The notes: generated by a model not told the origin, from the sequence alone. 64,000 nt of DNA from Corynebacterium suranareeae (GCF_002355155.1 NZ_AP017369.1:2914001-2978000), one strand, 5' to 3'; shown: positions 35,185 to 44,593, numbered from the stretch's first letter. Numbers and translations: made by a program.

Positions 35185-35509
35185 TATGATCTCACTTTCT
35201 TGTGTTCGCCAGGCTCTTGCTGCCTGACTGGGATGACTCAAGTGTGACCCATAACGCCGGTCGGTTGCAACCCCATCGTGAAAAACAGCGCCATTTTTGA
35301 ACACCGTTTAATAAGTGTCATTTAGATACCTTTAAGGGCAGCGCAATTTTATTCATCGGAAAAATTTTATGAAAATTTTTTTAAAAATTGCCACTTTTGA
35401 TCGATTCCGAGGCTTAAAATGTCATTTTTTAGACACCTAAAAGTCATCTAATTGCTTCCACTCGGGCGTTCCAAAAGCGTCCCAAAGCGTTCCAAAAAGA
35501 CCCGAAACC
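35185..35509 (-). promoter_or_regulatory. Leader/promoter region of the small peptide gene
   Basis: AT-rich region containing, on the minus strand, direct repeats AGGTGTCTAAAAAATGACA (35420-35438) and AGGTATCTAAATGACA (35316-35331), plus a shorter TAGATGACT. The repeats, about 104 bases apart, may be regulator sites. No certain -10/-35 can be named. Confidence 0.45.
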
Positions 35510-35539
35510 AAAAAATGGGGCCGCGAAGGCCCCATTTTT
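35510..35539. terminator. Terminator of purB
   Basis: Stem ATGGGGCC (35515-35522) / GGCCCCAT (35528-35535) with flanking A and T runs on both sides, 14 bases past the purB stop. It works in principle in both directions. Confidence 0.92.
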
Positions 35540-35552
35540 CTCGTTTCAACCT

Positions 35553-36983
35553 TTAAAGAATCTCACCTGGGCGGTAGTCAGCTGCGCCGGGGTGGGCGTC
35601 GACAAGCGCCTGAATACGATCTAGTACGCGGGAAACTTGTGATTCTGCAGCACCGATAAACGCATGACGGTCTGCAAGAGCGGCCTCGAGGTCGGCTTCA
35701 GTCATTGGAAGGCGCTCATCAGCGGCGAGGCGCTGGATAAGGTCCTGGTCACCGCCGTTTTCACGCATGTTGAGGGCAACGGCAACAGCGTTTTCCTTGA
35801 TTACTTCGTGGGCGGTTTCGCGGCCGACACCTGCGCGAACAGCTGCCATGAGGATTCGGGTGGTTGCCAGGAATGGCAGGTAACGCTCAAGTTCGCGCTC
35901 GATCATGGCAGGGAACGCACCGAATTCATCCAGGACTGTCAGGAAGGTTTCAAACATTCCGTCAATGGCGAAGAATGCATCTGGCAGGGCAACGCGGCGG
36001 ATCACGGAGCAGAAGACATCGCCTTCGTTCCACTGTTGGCCGGAGAGATCCGCAACCATGGTGAGGTATCCGCGGAGAATCACCTGCAGACCGCCGACGC
36101 GCTCACAGGAACGAGCATTCATTTTATGCGGCATTGCAGAGGAACCAACCTGGCCCTCTTTGAATCCTTCGGTGACTGTTTCAGTGCCGGCCATCAATCG
36201 AATGGTGTGGGACAGTGAGGATGGTCCTGCACCAAGTTGAACTAGAGCAGAGACTGCGTCGAAGTCGAGGGAACGTGGGTAGACCTGACCAACGGAATCA
36301 AAAACGCGATCAAAGCCAAGGTGCGCTGCGATGCGGGTTTCCAGATCAGAAAGCCGCGCTTCATCGCCATCCATCAAATCAAGCATGTCTTGTGCCGTGC
36401 CCATTGGGCCTTTGATGCCACGAAGTGGGTAACGGTTAAGAAGCTCGGACACACGCTCGAGTGCCACAAGCATTTCATCAGCAGCAGTGGCAAAACGCTT
36501 ACCCAAAGTTGTTGCCTGAGCTGCCACGTTGTGGGAACGTCCAGCCATGACCAAGCTTTGGTACTGCGCTGCGCGGGAGCCGATAGCAGCTACAACCGCG
36601 ATGCCTTTGTTGCGAACAAGCTCGAGTGAACGGTGGATCTGCAGCTGCTCAACATTTTCAGTGAGATCACGAGAGGTCATGCCCTTGTGGATGTGCTCAT
36701 GTCCAGCCAACGCATTGAATTCCTCGATGCGTGCTTTGACATCGTGGCGGGTCACGCGCTCACGATCAGCAATACTTGCCAAATCAACCTGGTCGATCAC
36801 TGCTTCATAAGCTTCAATTGCTTTTGCAGGGATCTCCACACCCAGGTCTTTTTGGGCTTTCATCACGGCGATCCAGAGCTGGCGCTCCATGATGATTTTT
36901 TCTTCCGCACTCCACAGGTTAGAAAGTTCCGCGGAGGCGTAACGGTTCGACAGGACATTTGCGATCTTCTTTTTATCAGCCAC
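35553..36983 (-). CDS. purB: Adenylosuccinate lyase
   Basis: 476 residues of the fumarase/aspartase superfamily. PurB removes fumarate from SAICAR and from adenylosuccinate. The superfamily signature is GSSAMPHKMNARSCERV at about residues 281-297. VTRHDVKARIEEFNALAGHEHIHKGMTSRDLTENVEQLQIH carries the substrate-binding His residues. The GTG start has GAGGAATAA upstream. It is the last gene of purD-aminotransferase-purB (gaps 28 and 43 bases). Confidence 0.96.
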   Translation of the reverse strand: MADKKKIANVLSNRYASAELSNLWSAEEKIIMERQLWIAVMKAQKDLGVEIPAKAIEAYEAVIDQVDLASIADRERVTRHDVKARIEEFNALAGHEHIHKGMTSRDLTENVEQLQIHRSLELVRNKGIAVVAAIGSRAAQYQSLVMAGRSHNVAAQATTLGKRFATAADEMLVALERVSELLNRYPLRGIKGPMGTAQDMLDLMDGDEARLSDLETRIAAHLGFDRVFDSVGQVYPRSLDFDAVSALVQLGAGPSSLSHTIRLMAGTETVTEGFKEGQVGSSAMPHKMNARSCERVGGLQVILRGYLTMVADLSGQQWNEGDVFCSVIRRVALPDAFFAIDGMFETFLTVLDEFGAFPAMIERELERYLPFLATTRILMAAVRAGVGRETAHEVIKENAVAVALNMRENGGDQDLIQRLAADERLPMTEADLEAALADRHAFIGAAESQVSRVLDRIQALVDAHPGAADYRPGEIL

Positions 36984-37026
36984 GCAAATTATTATTCCTC
37001 ACGAACCGAAACTAACCTAGTCGCAC

Positions 37027-38178
37027 CTATTTATTAATGAATTCACCGATTCTGCGCACACCTTCAAGGGTGTTTTCCTTGGATGCACACAAACTCAAAC
37101 GCACCCATTTGTGGCCTTCCTCCGGGTCAAAATCAACTCCCGGCGCGACCGCCACACCCGCCTGATCAAGCAAGTCCAGCGCCCACTTTTCAGAATCATC
37201 AGTGTAGTCAGAGACATCCACCCACAAATACAGGCCGCCATCCGGGTCGGCGAAAGTGCCCAGCCCGATTTCAGGAAGCTTGTCGACGAACACCTCCCGC
37301 GCCTCGCGGTACGCTTCCACGTGCTCATCCAGTTCGGCCTCAGCTTCCAAGGTGAACGCTGCGCGTCCTGCGGCCTGCCCAATGGCAGGTGCACACAAAG
37401 CTAAAGATGCCTGCAAGTTTTCAATCGGTGTGATCAGCTCATCAGGAACGATGATCCAACCCACACGCCAACCTGTCATGGAGAAGTATTTGGACAAAGT
37501 GCCAACCACGATGGCGTTTTTGGAAAACTGATGTGCAGTTGCCAACGGACGCCCAAAGCTCATGCCGTGGTAATCCTCATCAGAGATTAAAACTGCATCA
37601 TTGTCGTCGCACCACTTGGCAATGCGCTCTAGTTCTTCCGGGTCAATGATGGTGCCGGTGGGGTTTCCAGGGCTGGTCACGATGACAGCCTTTGGTTTGT
37701 GTGGAAGTTCTTCCAACATCTGCGCTGTGGGCTGGAAACGAGTTTCTGCAGTGCACCGCAGGTTTAGTACCTTCGCACCTAAAGATTCCAAAATATTGCG
37801 GTACGCCGGGTAACCAGGGGCAGGCATTGCCACATAATCGCCATGATCCAAGGTGGCGATAAACGATGCCACAAACCCACCTGAAGAACCGGTGGTGACA
37901 ATAACATTGTCCGCGTTGGTGTCTACGCCATACGTAGCAGAGTGCCAATCGGCGATGCGTTCACGAAATTCTCGATCACCAATGACCTCGGTGTATCCCA
38001 AAGGACCTGAGCGAAGTGCGATCTCTGCTTCTTCAATTACAGCTTCTGGCGCACCAGTTGAAGGCTGGCCAGCGCAGAACATAATGGTGTCTTTGCCTTC
38101 GCGCCTGCGACGGTGGACTCGGTCCAACATCTGCATGACGCGAAACGGCTGAACATTGCTTCTAGTGCTTGGCTTCAT
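37027..38178 (-). CDS. Class I/II aminotransferase (probable aspartate or aromatic aminotransferase)
   Basis: 383 residues, fold type I PLP enzyme. The PLP Lys is in GTLSKYFSMTGWRVGWII; SPGNPTGTIIDPEEL and DEDYHGMSF carry the Asn and Tyr/Asp contacts, and KWVRLSLCASKENTLEGVRRI contains the carboxylate-binding Arg. It transfers an amino group between an amino acid and a 2-oxo acid; the substrate cannot be read from sequence. Its place between purD and purB, whose pathway consumes aspartate at the PurC step, suggests aspartate supply (inference). A possible internal leaderless promoter, TAGGCT, is 8 bases upstream of the ATG. Confidence 0.85.
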   Translation of the reverse strand: MKPSTRSNVQPFRVMQMLDRVHRRRREGKDTIMFCAGQPSTGAPEAVIEEAEIALRSGPLGYTEVIGDREFRERIADWHSATYGVDTNADNVIVTTGSSGGFVASFIATLDHGDYVAMPAPGYPAYRNILESLGAKVLNLRCTAETRFQPTAQMLEELPHKPKAVIVTSPGNPTGTIIDPEELERIAKWCDDNDAVLISDEDYHGMSFGRPLATAHQFSKNAIVVGTLSKYFSMTGWRVGWIIVPDELITPIENLQASLALCAPAIGQAAGRAAFTLEAEAELDEHVEAYREAREVFVDKLPEIGLGTFADPDGGLYLWVDVSDYTDDSEKWALDLLDQAGVAVAPGVDFDPEEGHKWVRLSLCASKENTLEGVRRIGEFINK

Positions 38179-38206
38179 AGAAGATAAGCCTATCTGCGTA
38201 CTGCTA

Positions 38207-39472
38207 TTAGATCGAGATACGACCCTCTAAAGCAGCCAAAGCGATATCACTTCGGTAGTGGCTTCCCTCAAGTTCAATGTCCTTGATGGTGGTGTATGCG
38301 TTATCGCGTGCAGCTTCCAGGGTCTCACCGACACCGATCACGTTGAGCACACGGCCACCTGCAGAGACCAATTCACCTTCAGCATTAAGTGCAGTACCTG
38401 CATGAAGTACATTGTCTGCTTCAGCGTTGCGGATGACATCACCAGTACGAGGTGACTCTGGGTAGTTGTAGGACGCCAACACCACGGTCAGTGCATATGC
38501 ATCTTCCCACTCCAAGGTTGGCTGCTGCGCCAACGTTCCAGTAGCAACCGCGTTGAGCAAAACTGCCAATGGGGTCTTGAGCAGTGCAAGAACAGCCTGG
38601 GTTTCTGGGTCACCAAAGCGGCAGTTGAATTCCACCACTGCAGGGCCTTCTGCACCCCATGCGATACCTGCATAAAGCAGACCGGAGTACGCGCAACCAC
38701 GCGCCACCATCTCACGAGCAACAGGAACACAGACCTCATCGACAATGCGCTGCACGCCATCTTCAGGCAACCAAGGAAGCGGAGCGTATGCACCCATGCC
38801 ACCAGTGTTTGGTCCCTCATCGTTGTCATACGCACGCTTGTGGTCTTGAGCTGGAAGAAGAGGAACCACAGTCTCACCATCAACCAGGCAGAACAAGGAA
38901 ACCTCAGGGCCATCAAGGAAAGATTCCAAAAGGACTGGGTTGCCGCCCTCTAGCACTGCATCCACGTGAGCGCGCGCTGCTTCACGATCAGGAGTGACAA
39001 CAACACCCTTACCGGCAGCCAAACCATCATCTTTAACAACCCACGTTGGACCGAAACGATCAAGTGCTGCATCAATATCGTCAGAGCTCGCACCAGGAGT
39101 AATGGCCTCAGCATGTGCAGTGCGCACACCTTGCGCTGCCATCACATCCTTAGCGAAAGCCTTGGATCCTTCGATACGAGCCGCATCCTTGTTTGGACCA
39201 AACACAGCGATACCCGCTGCACGAAGTGCATCAGCAACACCTGCCACCAACGGAATCTCTGGGCCGATAACAACCAAATCAGAGTTCAATTCCTTAGCCA
39301 ACGAGGTAACAGCCTCAGGATCATCAGCCTTAATGCCAGGGTGGACAGTTGCGATCGATCCAAGACCCGCGTTACCTGGGGCAACGTGAAGTTCTGTAGT
39401 TGCAGGGTCAGTTGAAAGTCCACGGAGGAGGGCGTGCTCACGGGCGCCCGAGCCGATTACCAGAATGCGCAT
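38207..39472 (-). CDS. purD: Phosphoribosylamine-glycine ligase (GAR synthetase)
   Basis: 421 residues from [16 protein letters not shown]; the start is fixed by TAAACT 8 bases upstream and by the conserved N-terminus. ATP-grasp ligase adding glycine to phosphoribosylamine. Motifs: [52 protein letters not shown] (ATP loop), [24 protein letters not shown], and [13 protein letters not shown]. First gene of the purD-aminotransferase-purB operon. Confidence 0.97.
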   Translation of the reverse strand: MRILVIGSGAREHALLRGLSTDPATTELHVAPGNAGLGSIATVHPGIKADDPEAVTSLAKELNSDLVVIGPEIPLVAGVADALRAAGIAVFGPNKDAARIEGSKAFAKDVMAAQGVRTAHAEAITPGASSDDIDAALDRFGPTWVVKDDGLAAGKGVVVTPDREAARAHVDAVLEGGNPVLLESFLDGPEVSLFCLVDGETVVPLLPAQDHKRAYDNDEGPNTGGMGAYAPLPWLPEDGVQRIVDEVCVPVAREMVARGCAYSGLLYAGIAWGAEGPAVVEFNCRFGDPETQAVLALLKTPLAVLLNAVATGTLAQQPTLEWEDAYALTVVLASYNYPESPRTGDVIRNAEADNVLHAGTALNAEGELVSAGGRVLNVIGVGETLEAARDNAYTTIKDIELEGSHYRSDIALAALEGRISI

Positions 39473-39480
39473 GGTTGCAT

Positions 39481-39486
39481 AGTTTA
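39481..39486 (-). promoter_or_regulatory. -10 element of purD (leaderless)
   Basis: TAAACT on the minus strand, 8 bases before the ATG at 39472. Confidence 0.55.
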
Positions 39487-39624
39487 TCCTGCAAAACTTG
39501 GTCCAAGCCATTCCAGTATTCTTGGCCGATTGAAAAGGGTTGAAAGTGGCGTCGAAAAGCGCCTTCAAATAGCTGGTTTACCTGCAATATTCTTGCCTGA
39601 ACGAATTTCAGGTAGGCGAAGTAG

Positions 39625-39630
39625 TAGTCT
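39625..39630 (+). promoter_or_regulatory. -10 element of the HIT gene (leaderless)
   Basis: TAGTCT, 6 bases before the ATG at 39637. It argues against a GTG start at 39631. Confidence 0.5.
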
Positions 39631-39636
39631 GTGCAT

Positions 39637-40047
39637 ATGGCTTCTGTATTCACGAAAATCATTAATGGCGAACTCCCCGGCCGATTTGTTTATCGATCTG
39701 AAAATGTCGTGGCTTTCCTTTCCATCGAGCCACTGACCTACGGCCACACTCTGGTCGTTCCCGTTGCAGAAGTTGATCGCTGGACCGACCTTCCCCAAGA
39801 CATTTGGAGTGAAGTTAATGAAGCATCCCAGCTCATCGGAAACGCAATCCGCGAGGCTTTCGACGCTCCTCGCTGCGGCTACATCATCGCAGGATTTGAT
39901 GTTCCACATACCCACATCCACCTCTTCCCCACCGACAAAATGGCCGATTACGATTTCCGCAACGCCATGGCTGCTGATGCTACTGACCCAGCCAAGATGG
40001 ATGAAGCTGCAGAAAAGATCCGCGAAGCGCTGGACGGTCTGGTCTAG
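39637..40047 (+). CDS. HIT family nucleotide hydrolase
   Basis: 136 residues. The histidine triad is HTHIH at residues 91-95 (VPHTHIHLF). FTKIINGELPGRFVY is the family N-terminus, and YGHTLVVPVAEVDRW the second strand. HIT proteins hydrolyse nucleoside phosphoramidates or dinucleoside polyphosphates. Its place next to purine genes is compatible with clearing AMP conjugates. Ends at a strong terminator (40071-40107). Confidence 0.93.
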   Translation: MASVFTKIINGELPGRFVYRSENVVAFLSIEPLTYGHTLVVPVAEVDRWTDLPQDIWSEVNEASQLIGNAIREAFDAPRCGYIIAGFDVPHTHIHLFPTDKMADYDFRNAMAADATDPAKMDEAAEKIREALDGLV

Positions 40048-40070
40048 TTTCTTAGTATTTACACTTTTCA

Positions 40071-40107
40071 AGCCCACCCCTTTTTAGTTTTTGGGGTGGG
40101 CTTTTTT
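40071..40107 (+). terminator. Terminator of the HIT gene
   Basis: A perfect 10-base stem AGCCCACCCC (40071-40080) / GGGGTGGGCT (40093-40102), followed by TTTTT. Confidence 0.93.
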
Positions 40108-40114
40108 AAAAACC

Positions 40115-40243
40115 AGCACAGGCGACCAAAGGAGCTTGAGGAGTTCTGGTTTTTGGTCAAATATGACGGTTTCTCAGGCTTGAAACCAGCACAGGTGACC
40201 AAAAGCAGGTCTGGAAAAGCACTTCTTGGTCGTATGCGCTGGT
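40115..40243. repeat. Palindromic repeat R3, copy 2
   Basis: Outer arms ACCAGCACAGGCGACCAAA and TTGGTCGTATGCGCTGGT, with internal TTGGTCAAATATGACGG and ACCAGCACAGGTGACCAAAA. It shares the TTGGTCAAATATG(A/G)CGGTTTC core with copy 3 at 41275. Confidence 0.8.
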
Positions 40244-40278
40244 ATCACCTTGATCCCGCTCAAAATTTCACCTCGGGC

Positions 40279-41058
40279 CTAAATAGATTTAACACCCCTG
40301 AATAAGAACTGCGGTGTTGACTCATGCCCTGGCGAGAGACCAAAACGTTGATCAAGTTCCGCTAAGCCTTCAATAGGTGTCACCGTGACGTCCCTCAGGC
40401 CTGCGTTGTGGAAAAGTTCCGCGAAATTTTGGCCACTAGACGTTGTGGACATGGGTAGTTTCTGCAAAAGTTCCGGGGTGTAGGTCTCTACAAACGCTCC
40501 CGGACCATCGACAGAATCAACCTCAGTACCGGCATCAATTCCTTCCGGATACCATGCGGCATCTACACACGCGATAACTCCGCCTGGTTTTAGCAACGAC
40601 ACCCAACGATTAATCGCAGCTTGAGGATCCAATAGCGTCCACAACACATACCGGCTGGTTATCGCATCAAAGGAACCTTCCGGGAATGCAGGGTCATGTG
40701 CATCACCGATATGGAATGTGGCAGTTGCCTTGCCTGCCTGTGCACGACGTTCATTTTCCTGCTTGGCTTGGTTAATCATTTCCTCAGAACCATCAACACC
40801 GATGGCCTTAAATCCGCAATCGCTGAGAAGGTGGGTGACATAACCAGAACCGCAGCCCAGATCGAGAACTTGTACTGCATCTTCTTTCACATCAGGTAAA
40901 GCCCCTGACCACACAGCCTCCCAAATCGGCCGTTCAAATCGAGCGCGCTCACTTTGAGTTTGGTTGAGGTGATATGCCTGCGCCCTGCCACTCCAATAAT
41001 TGTTGAGGATGTTTTGTAATTCAGGTGATGTCACGGATTCTTGGCCTACTTCTGTCAT
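40279..41058 (-). CDS. SAM-dependent methyltransferase
   Basis: 259 residues from MTEVGQESV. Class I methyltransferase: SAM motif I VLDLGCGSGYVTHLL at about residues 67-81, motif II GVDGSEEMINQAK, then the HIGDAHDP acidic loop and SRYVLWTLLDPQAAINRWVSLLKPGGVIACVD. This methyltransferase type (Methyltransf_11/25) acts on small molecules or lipids; the substrate is unknown. The C-terminus ends LFRGVKSI. Flanked on both sides by repeat R3 copies. An in-frame start at 41115 is possible. Confidence 0.85.
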   Translation of the reverse strand: MTEVGQESVTSPELQNILNNYWSGRAQAYHLNQTQSERARFERPIWEAVWSGALPDVKEDAVQVLDLGCGSGYVTHLLSDCGFKAIGVDGSEEMINQAKQENERRAQAGKATATFHIGDAHDPAFPEGSFDAITSRYVLWTLLDPQAAINRWVSLLKPGGVIACVDAAWYPEGIDAGTEVDSVDGPGAFVETYTPELLQKLPMSTTSSGQNFAELFHNAGLRDVTVTPIEGLAELDQRFGLSPGHESTPQFLFRGVKSI

Positions 41059-41274
41059 TCGCTTGTGCTGTGCATCCCAGCCTAGACCTGATAGACGGTA
41101 CGCTATGCAGGCCAACGTTGGTTTTCAGCAATCGCCTTTTAAAGGCCCTGTGAGGGGTTGAAGATTTCAGATGGGTATTTACATTACTTGTGGTCTGCGA
41201 GGGCGTTACACGCCAATCTGTGAGGTCACTTTTCTAGCGGCAATCTTTAAGTTTTGTTTCTCACTTCATCTAGA

Positions 41275-41396
41275 GACCAAAGCAGCTTATGCAAAGCAGA
41301 TTCTTGGTCAAATATGGCGGTTTCCAGACGAGCAAACTTGATCTGGCGACCAAAAGCCCTGGAATCCCCTTTGGCTTTGGTCGTAGGCGCTGGTTT
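41275..41396. repeat. Palindromic repeat R3, copy 3
   Basis: GACCAAAGCAGC, TTGGTCAAATATGGCGG, GGCGACCAAAAG, then TTGGTCGTAGGCGCTGGT. Unit order and spacing match the copy at 40115-40243. Confidence 0.8.
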
Positions 41397-41437
41397 TAAG
41401 AGACTGCACCCAACCACAGAAGGCCAAAAGACCAATC

Positions 41438-41480
41438 AGGCGTGCCAAGACTTCTTAGTTAAGGAAATCTTGACACGCCT
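41438..41480 (-). terminator. Terminator of phoS, repeat family D copy 2
   Basis: Arms AGGCGTGCCAAGACTTC (41438-41454) and GAAATCTTGACACGCCT (41464-41480) pair with two G-U type mismatches. The arms are nearly those of 16260-16305. Confidence 0.75.
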
Positions 41481-41510
41481 ATTCAAAGATGCGCGATGCA
41501 GCTCAGGCGA

Positions 41511-42956
41511 TTACTCCACCCGGGGCAACGTAATGGTGAACACTGTGCCTTCGCCAGGTGTGCTGTCCACAACTACGGTGCCGCCGTGGCCTTCTACCAG
41601 GGATTTAGTAATCGCAAGGCCAAGACCTGATCCACCAGATGCTCTAGATCGGGAGGAATCGGCGCGGTAGAAACGTTCGAAAATGTGCTCGGCATCTTCT
41701 GGTGACATTCCGACACCGTTGTCTGCGACGAGGATTTTCACATTGGTTTCATCAGCATTGATCTCAATGTTAACTTCTGCGTCTGGTCCACCGTGGTTTA
41801 GGCCATTGGCTACCAGGTTGGTGAGTACTTGGTGCAGACGCGTTGGGTCACCTTCAACAACTGGGATGAAATCTGCTTTGTTTGCCACATTTACTGCACG
41901 ATCTGGCCACGCTGCACGCATTGAGCCGCGTACTGCCAAAGCTAGTTCGAGTACGTCAACGCGGTGTTTTTCCATTTGTTGGCCTTCGGCACGGGTGAGG
42001 GATAGAAGGTCTTCCACCAACACGCTCATGCGTTGGGCTTCGCCACCAATTTTGGACATCACCCACTTGGCATCATCGGTTGCACCTGAAGAATACAACT
42101 CGGTGAAGCCCTTGACAGAGGTGAGTGGTGTGCGCAGTTCGTGGGAGGCATCGCCAACAAAGCGTCTCATCTGGGCTTCTTTTTGTTGCGCGGAAAGAAT
42201 CGAGGCTTGGAGTTGTTCCAACATCACGTTAAGTGCATTGGCTAGTTGTCCCACTTCTGTGGTCATTGGCCACTGCGGAACACGCCTGTCCAAATCACCG
42301 CCAGCAATCCTCGAGGCTGTCTCCTCTACTTCCCGAAGCGGCTTCAACGATCGTCTGACCAGGAAGAACGACGTTATTAGGATGGCAACCAAAATTAACG
42401 CACCGATGATCATCTGCACCATCACGAGTCGGTACAGCAGGTTTGTTTCACGCCCCATGCTTTTACCCACCACGGTGATGATATCGCCGTTTTTCTCCGC
42501 CATAACACGCCATGGCGTGTTGGACGTAGATCCATCGGCTGCAGCTACCGTGTGGGGGCCGGTACCAATGGTGGTTTCTCCGAGGTCAGGTGCTGATTGC
42601 GCATCGTTGAAGATGATGCTGGATCCGTCAGGAAAAACCTTGGCCACGTAGTAGTCACTGGGCGGGCCTTGGCGGACACCATCGAAGTTGAATAGTTCAA
42701 CATTGCGGGCCCACGTCCCCATGGATGATTCAAGTTCTTGGTCCATGCGGGTATATGACACTTCACGCATGAGGCTTGAAACGGCAACCGCATTGACCAA
42801 CAAACCAAGCCCTGCGATACCCACCACGATCAAAATGATGCGCGTGCGCAGTGGAACGGCTCTGCCTACAGCTCTGACAGGCCCGATTTCGGGTTCTTTT
42901 TCTACGCCAACTTCTTTTTCTTCTTGCTCAAGCGCAGCGACATAAGGATTTTCCAT
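41511..42956 (-). CDS. phoS: Sensor histidine kinase PhoS
   Basis: 481 residues. Two membrane helices (about 37-62 and 178-201) flank an extracytoplasmic sensor of about 115 residues. A HAMP domain (RRSLKPLREVEETASRIAGGDLDRRV) leads to the H-box with His272 in SHELRTPL, then N-box LTNLVANGLNHGG, G1 VADNGVGM, F-box FERFYRAD, and G2 GGSGLGLAI. It autophosphorylates under phosphate limitation and activates PhoR. Its gene starts 8 bases after the phoR stop, so phoR-phoS are co-transcribed. The cytoplasmic N-terminus is acidic (about 35 residues). Confidence 0.92.
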   Translation of the reverse strand: MENPYVAALEQEEKEVGVEKEPEIGPVRAVGRAVPLRTRIILIVVGIAGLGLLVNAVAVSSLMREVSYTRMDQELESSMGTWARNVELFNFDGVRQGPPSDYYVAKVFPDGSSIIFNDAQSAPDLGETTIGTGPHTVAAADGSTSNTPWRVMAEKNGDIITVVGKSMGRETNLLYRLVMVQMIIGALILVAILITSFFLVRRSLKPLREVEETASRIAGGDLDRRVPQWPMTTEVGQLANALNVMLEQLQASILSAQQKEAQMRRFVGDASHELRTPLTSVKGFTELYSSGATDDAKWVMSKIGGEAQRMSVLVEDLLSLTRAEGQQMEKHRVDVLELALAVRGSMRAAWPDRAVNVANKADFIPVVEGDPTRLHQVLTNLVANGLNHGGPDAEVNIEINADETNVKILVADNGVGMSPEDAEHIFERFYRADSSRSRASGGSGLGLAITKSLVEGHGGTVVVDSTPGEGTVFTITLPRVE

Positions 42957-42964
42957 AAGAAACT

Positions 42965-43672
42965 TTAGCTACGTGGGGTACGCAGAACGTATCCAACTCC
43001 ACGCACAGTTTGGATCAGTTGCGGATCCTGGGTATCTACCTTGCGGCGCAGGTAGGAGATGTAGGATTCCACGACGTTGCCGTCGCCACCGAAATCGTAG
43101 TGCCATACGTTGTCCAAGATTTTGGCCTTGGAAAGCACAACTTCAGCGTTCAGCATGAGGTAGCGCAGGAGGTTGAATTCGGTTGGGGAAAGATCCACCA
43201 ATTCGCCTGCCTTGGTGACCTCGTGGGTTTCATCATTGAGGGTGAGGTCAGCGTACTGCAAGGAAGTTGAGGTGTCTTCTTCCACAGCTCCGCCACGACG
43301 CAGGATAACGCGCAGACGAGTGATTACTTCTTCCAGGGAGAACGGCTTGGTCACGTAGTCGTCGGCGCCGATGGTCAGGCCGTGGATGCGGTGTTCCACT
43401 GCGTCTTTTGCGGTGAGGTACAGAACTGGGCTGTCGAGGCCTTCGCTGCGTAGCTTGGTGAGCAGCTCAAAACCATCCATGCCTGGCATCATCACGTCAA
43501 GGATGTAGGCATCTGGGCGGAATTCACGGGCAATCTTGAGTGCTTCGTTGCCGTCATTTGCGGTCATGACGGAAAAGCCCTGGAATTTCAGGCTTACGGT
43601 GAGCAGTTCAACGATGTTTGGCTCATCATCAACGACGAGTACGCGGATTTGGCCATCAGACTGGTTGTCCAT
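42965..43672 (-). CDS. phoR: Response regulator PhoR (OmpR family)
   Basis: 235 residues from MDNQSDGQIR; GAAGAG precedes this ATG by 6 bases, while the ATG at 43687 has no such site. Receiver domain 10-122 with phosphoacceptor Asp59 in YILDVMMPG, Thr and Lys in YLTAKD and YVTKPFSLEE. Winged-helix DNA-binding domain 140-233 with SPTEFNLLRYLMLNAEVVLSK and YLRRKVDTQDPQLIQTVRGVGYVLR. PhoR in C. glutamicum activates pstSCAB and other phosphate-starvation genes. Confidence 0.94.
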   Translation of the reverse strand: MDNQSDGQIRVLVVDDEPNIVELLTVSLKFQGFSVMTANDGNEALKIAREFRPDAYILDVMMPGMDGFELLTKLRSEGLDSPVLYLTAKDAVEHRIHGLTIGADDYVTKPFSLEEVITRLRVILRRGGAVEEDTSTSLQYADLTLNDETHEVTKAGELVDLSPTEFNLLRYLMLNAEVVLSKAKILDNVWHYDFGGDGNVVESYISYLRRKVDTQDPQLIQTVRGVGYVLRTPRS

Positions 43673-43792
43673 TTTCATCTCTTCCATAGAGGTCCGTTAG
43701 AGGAACGATTAACTTCCAACCAGTGAACACCCTTGAACTTCAGCACCGCTGACTAGTAACTGTGAATGTACTGAGAGAGTTGAAATGGAGGT

Positions 43793-44548
43793 TTATTCCC
43801 ATTCAACGTTTTCCAGGTCAACGCCTTCTACCTGGGCTAATGCTTCAACCAACGTTAAAAGATATTCAGCTTGCCCACGGTAAGTTTCATTAAAACGTTC
43901 GTCGTCCACATACATTCTGGCCAAAATAACTTGCTTGCTTGGGCTTACGGTGTACCACTGCCCAATGCTTGCGCGGTGCGCAAGCACAAGCTCGTTGCCC
44001 TCTGGGGAGCCGGGCGCAATATGGCGGCGGGAGGCGTCGATAAGCTTTTCGACGAACCCCTCATGCTCATCTTTCACCCTCTGGAAATCCTCTTTTGTCA
44101 TCCGCTCTTGGATTTTTTGGGATTCCGCCCACTCGGGCGTATCACCCCAGCGCTGGAAGGCTTCCTCTTCGTACTTGGGCAAGTCTTCGCCGAAGATCTC
44201 AATTTTGTCTTTCACGCTCATCGCATCCTTTCTAAGGATCTCATCGACTGCTCGGACCATCCGATGCAGCTGACCGATCTGTTCCACCAGGAGTTCCCGC
44301 TGGCGACGCATGTGCCCACTAGCTGAATCTGGCTGATCAAGCACCGCCGCGATATCCTTCAACGCAATTCCAGCAGCTTTGTAGATAAGTATCTGCAGGC
44401 CGCGTTCGACATCGTCTTCTGTGTAGAGGCGATAGTCCGTTGTGGTTCGCCAGCTCGGCTGAAGCAACCCGATGTCATCCCAGTGCCGCAAGGTGCGGGT
44501 GGTGACTCCGAGTAGTTCAGCAGCCTCGCCAATGGTTCGATCTGTCAT
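43793..44548 (-). CDS. MerR-family regulator with TipA-type ligand domain
   Basis: 251 residues. N-terminal MerR helix-turn-helix: TIGEAAELLGVTTRTLRHWDDIGLLQPSWRT, wing DYRLYTEDDVERGLQILIYKAAGIALKDIAAVL, then a dimer coiled coil (about 75-115). The C-terminal part (about 125-250) resembles the TipAS drug-binding domain (EEAFQRWGDTPEWAESQK, FVEKLIDASRRHIAPGSPEG, YVDDERFNETYRG). TipA-type regulators activate promoters when bound to drugs. Target not identifiable; the efflux gene at 47.6 kb has its own TetR. Confidence 0.88.
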   Translation of the reverse strand: MTDRTIGEAAELLGVTTRTLRHWDDIGLLQPSWRTTTDYRLYTEDDVERGLQILIYKAAGIALKDIAAVLDQPDSASGHMRRQRELLVEQIGQLHRMVRAVDEILRKDAMSVKDKIEIFGEDLPKYEEEAFQRWGDTPEWAESQKIQERMTKEDFQRVKDEHEGFVEKLIDASRRHIAPGSPEGNELVLAHRASIGQWYTVSPSKQVILARMYVDDERFNETYRGQAEYLLTLVEALAQVEGVDLENVEWE

Positions 44549-44593
44549 GGTTTTGATTTAAATCCTTGACGTCGCGTGAAGGTCAAGAGCTCT

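Larger units (their letters stand above)
41059..41510. other. Non-coding region with R3 copy 3 and hairpin D copy 2
   Basis: About 450 bases between the methyltransferase start and the phoS stop. Segment 41128-41180 (ATCGCCTTTTAAAGGCC, GGGTATTTACA) resembles the R1 lead module. Confidence 0.55.
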
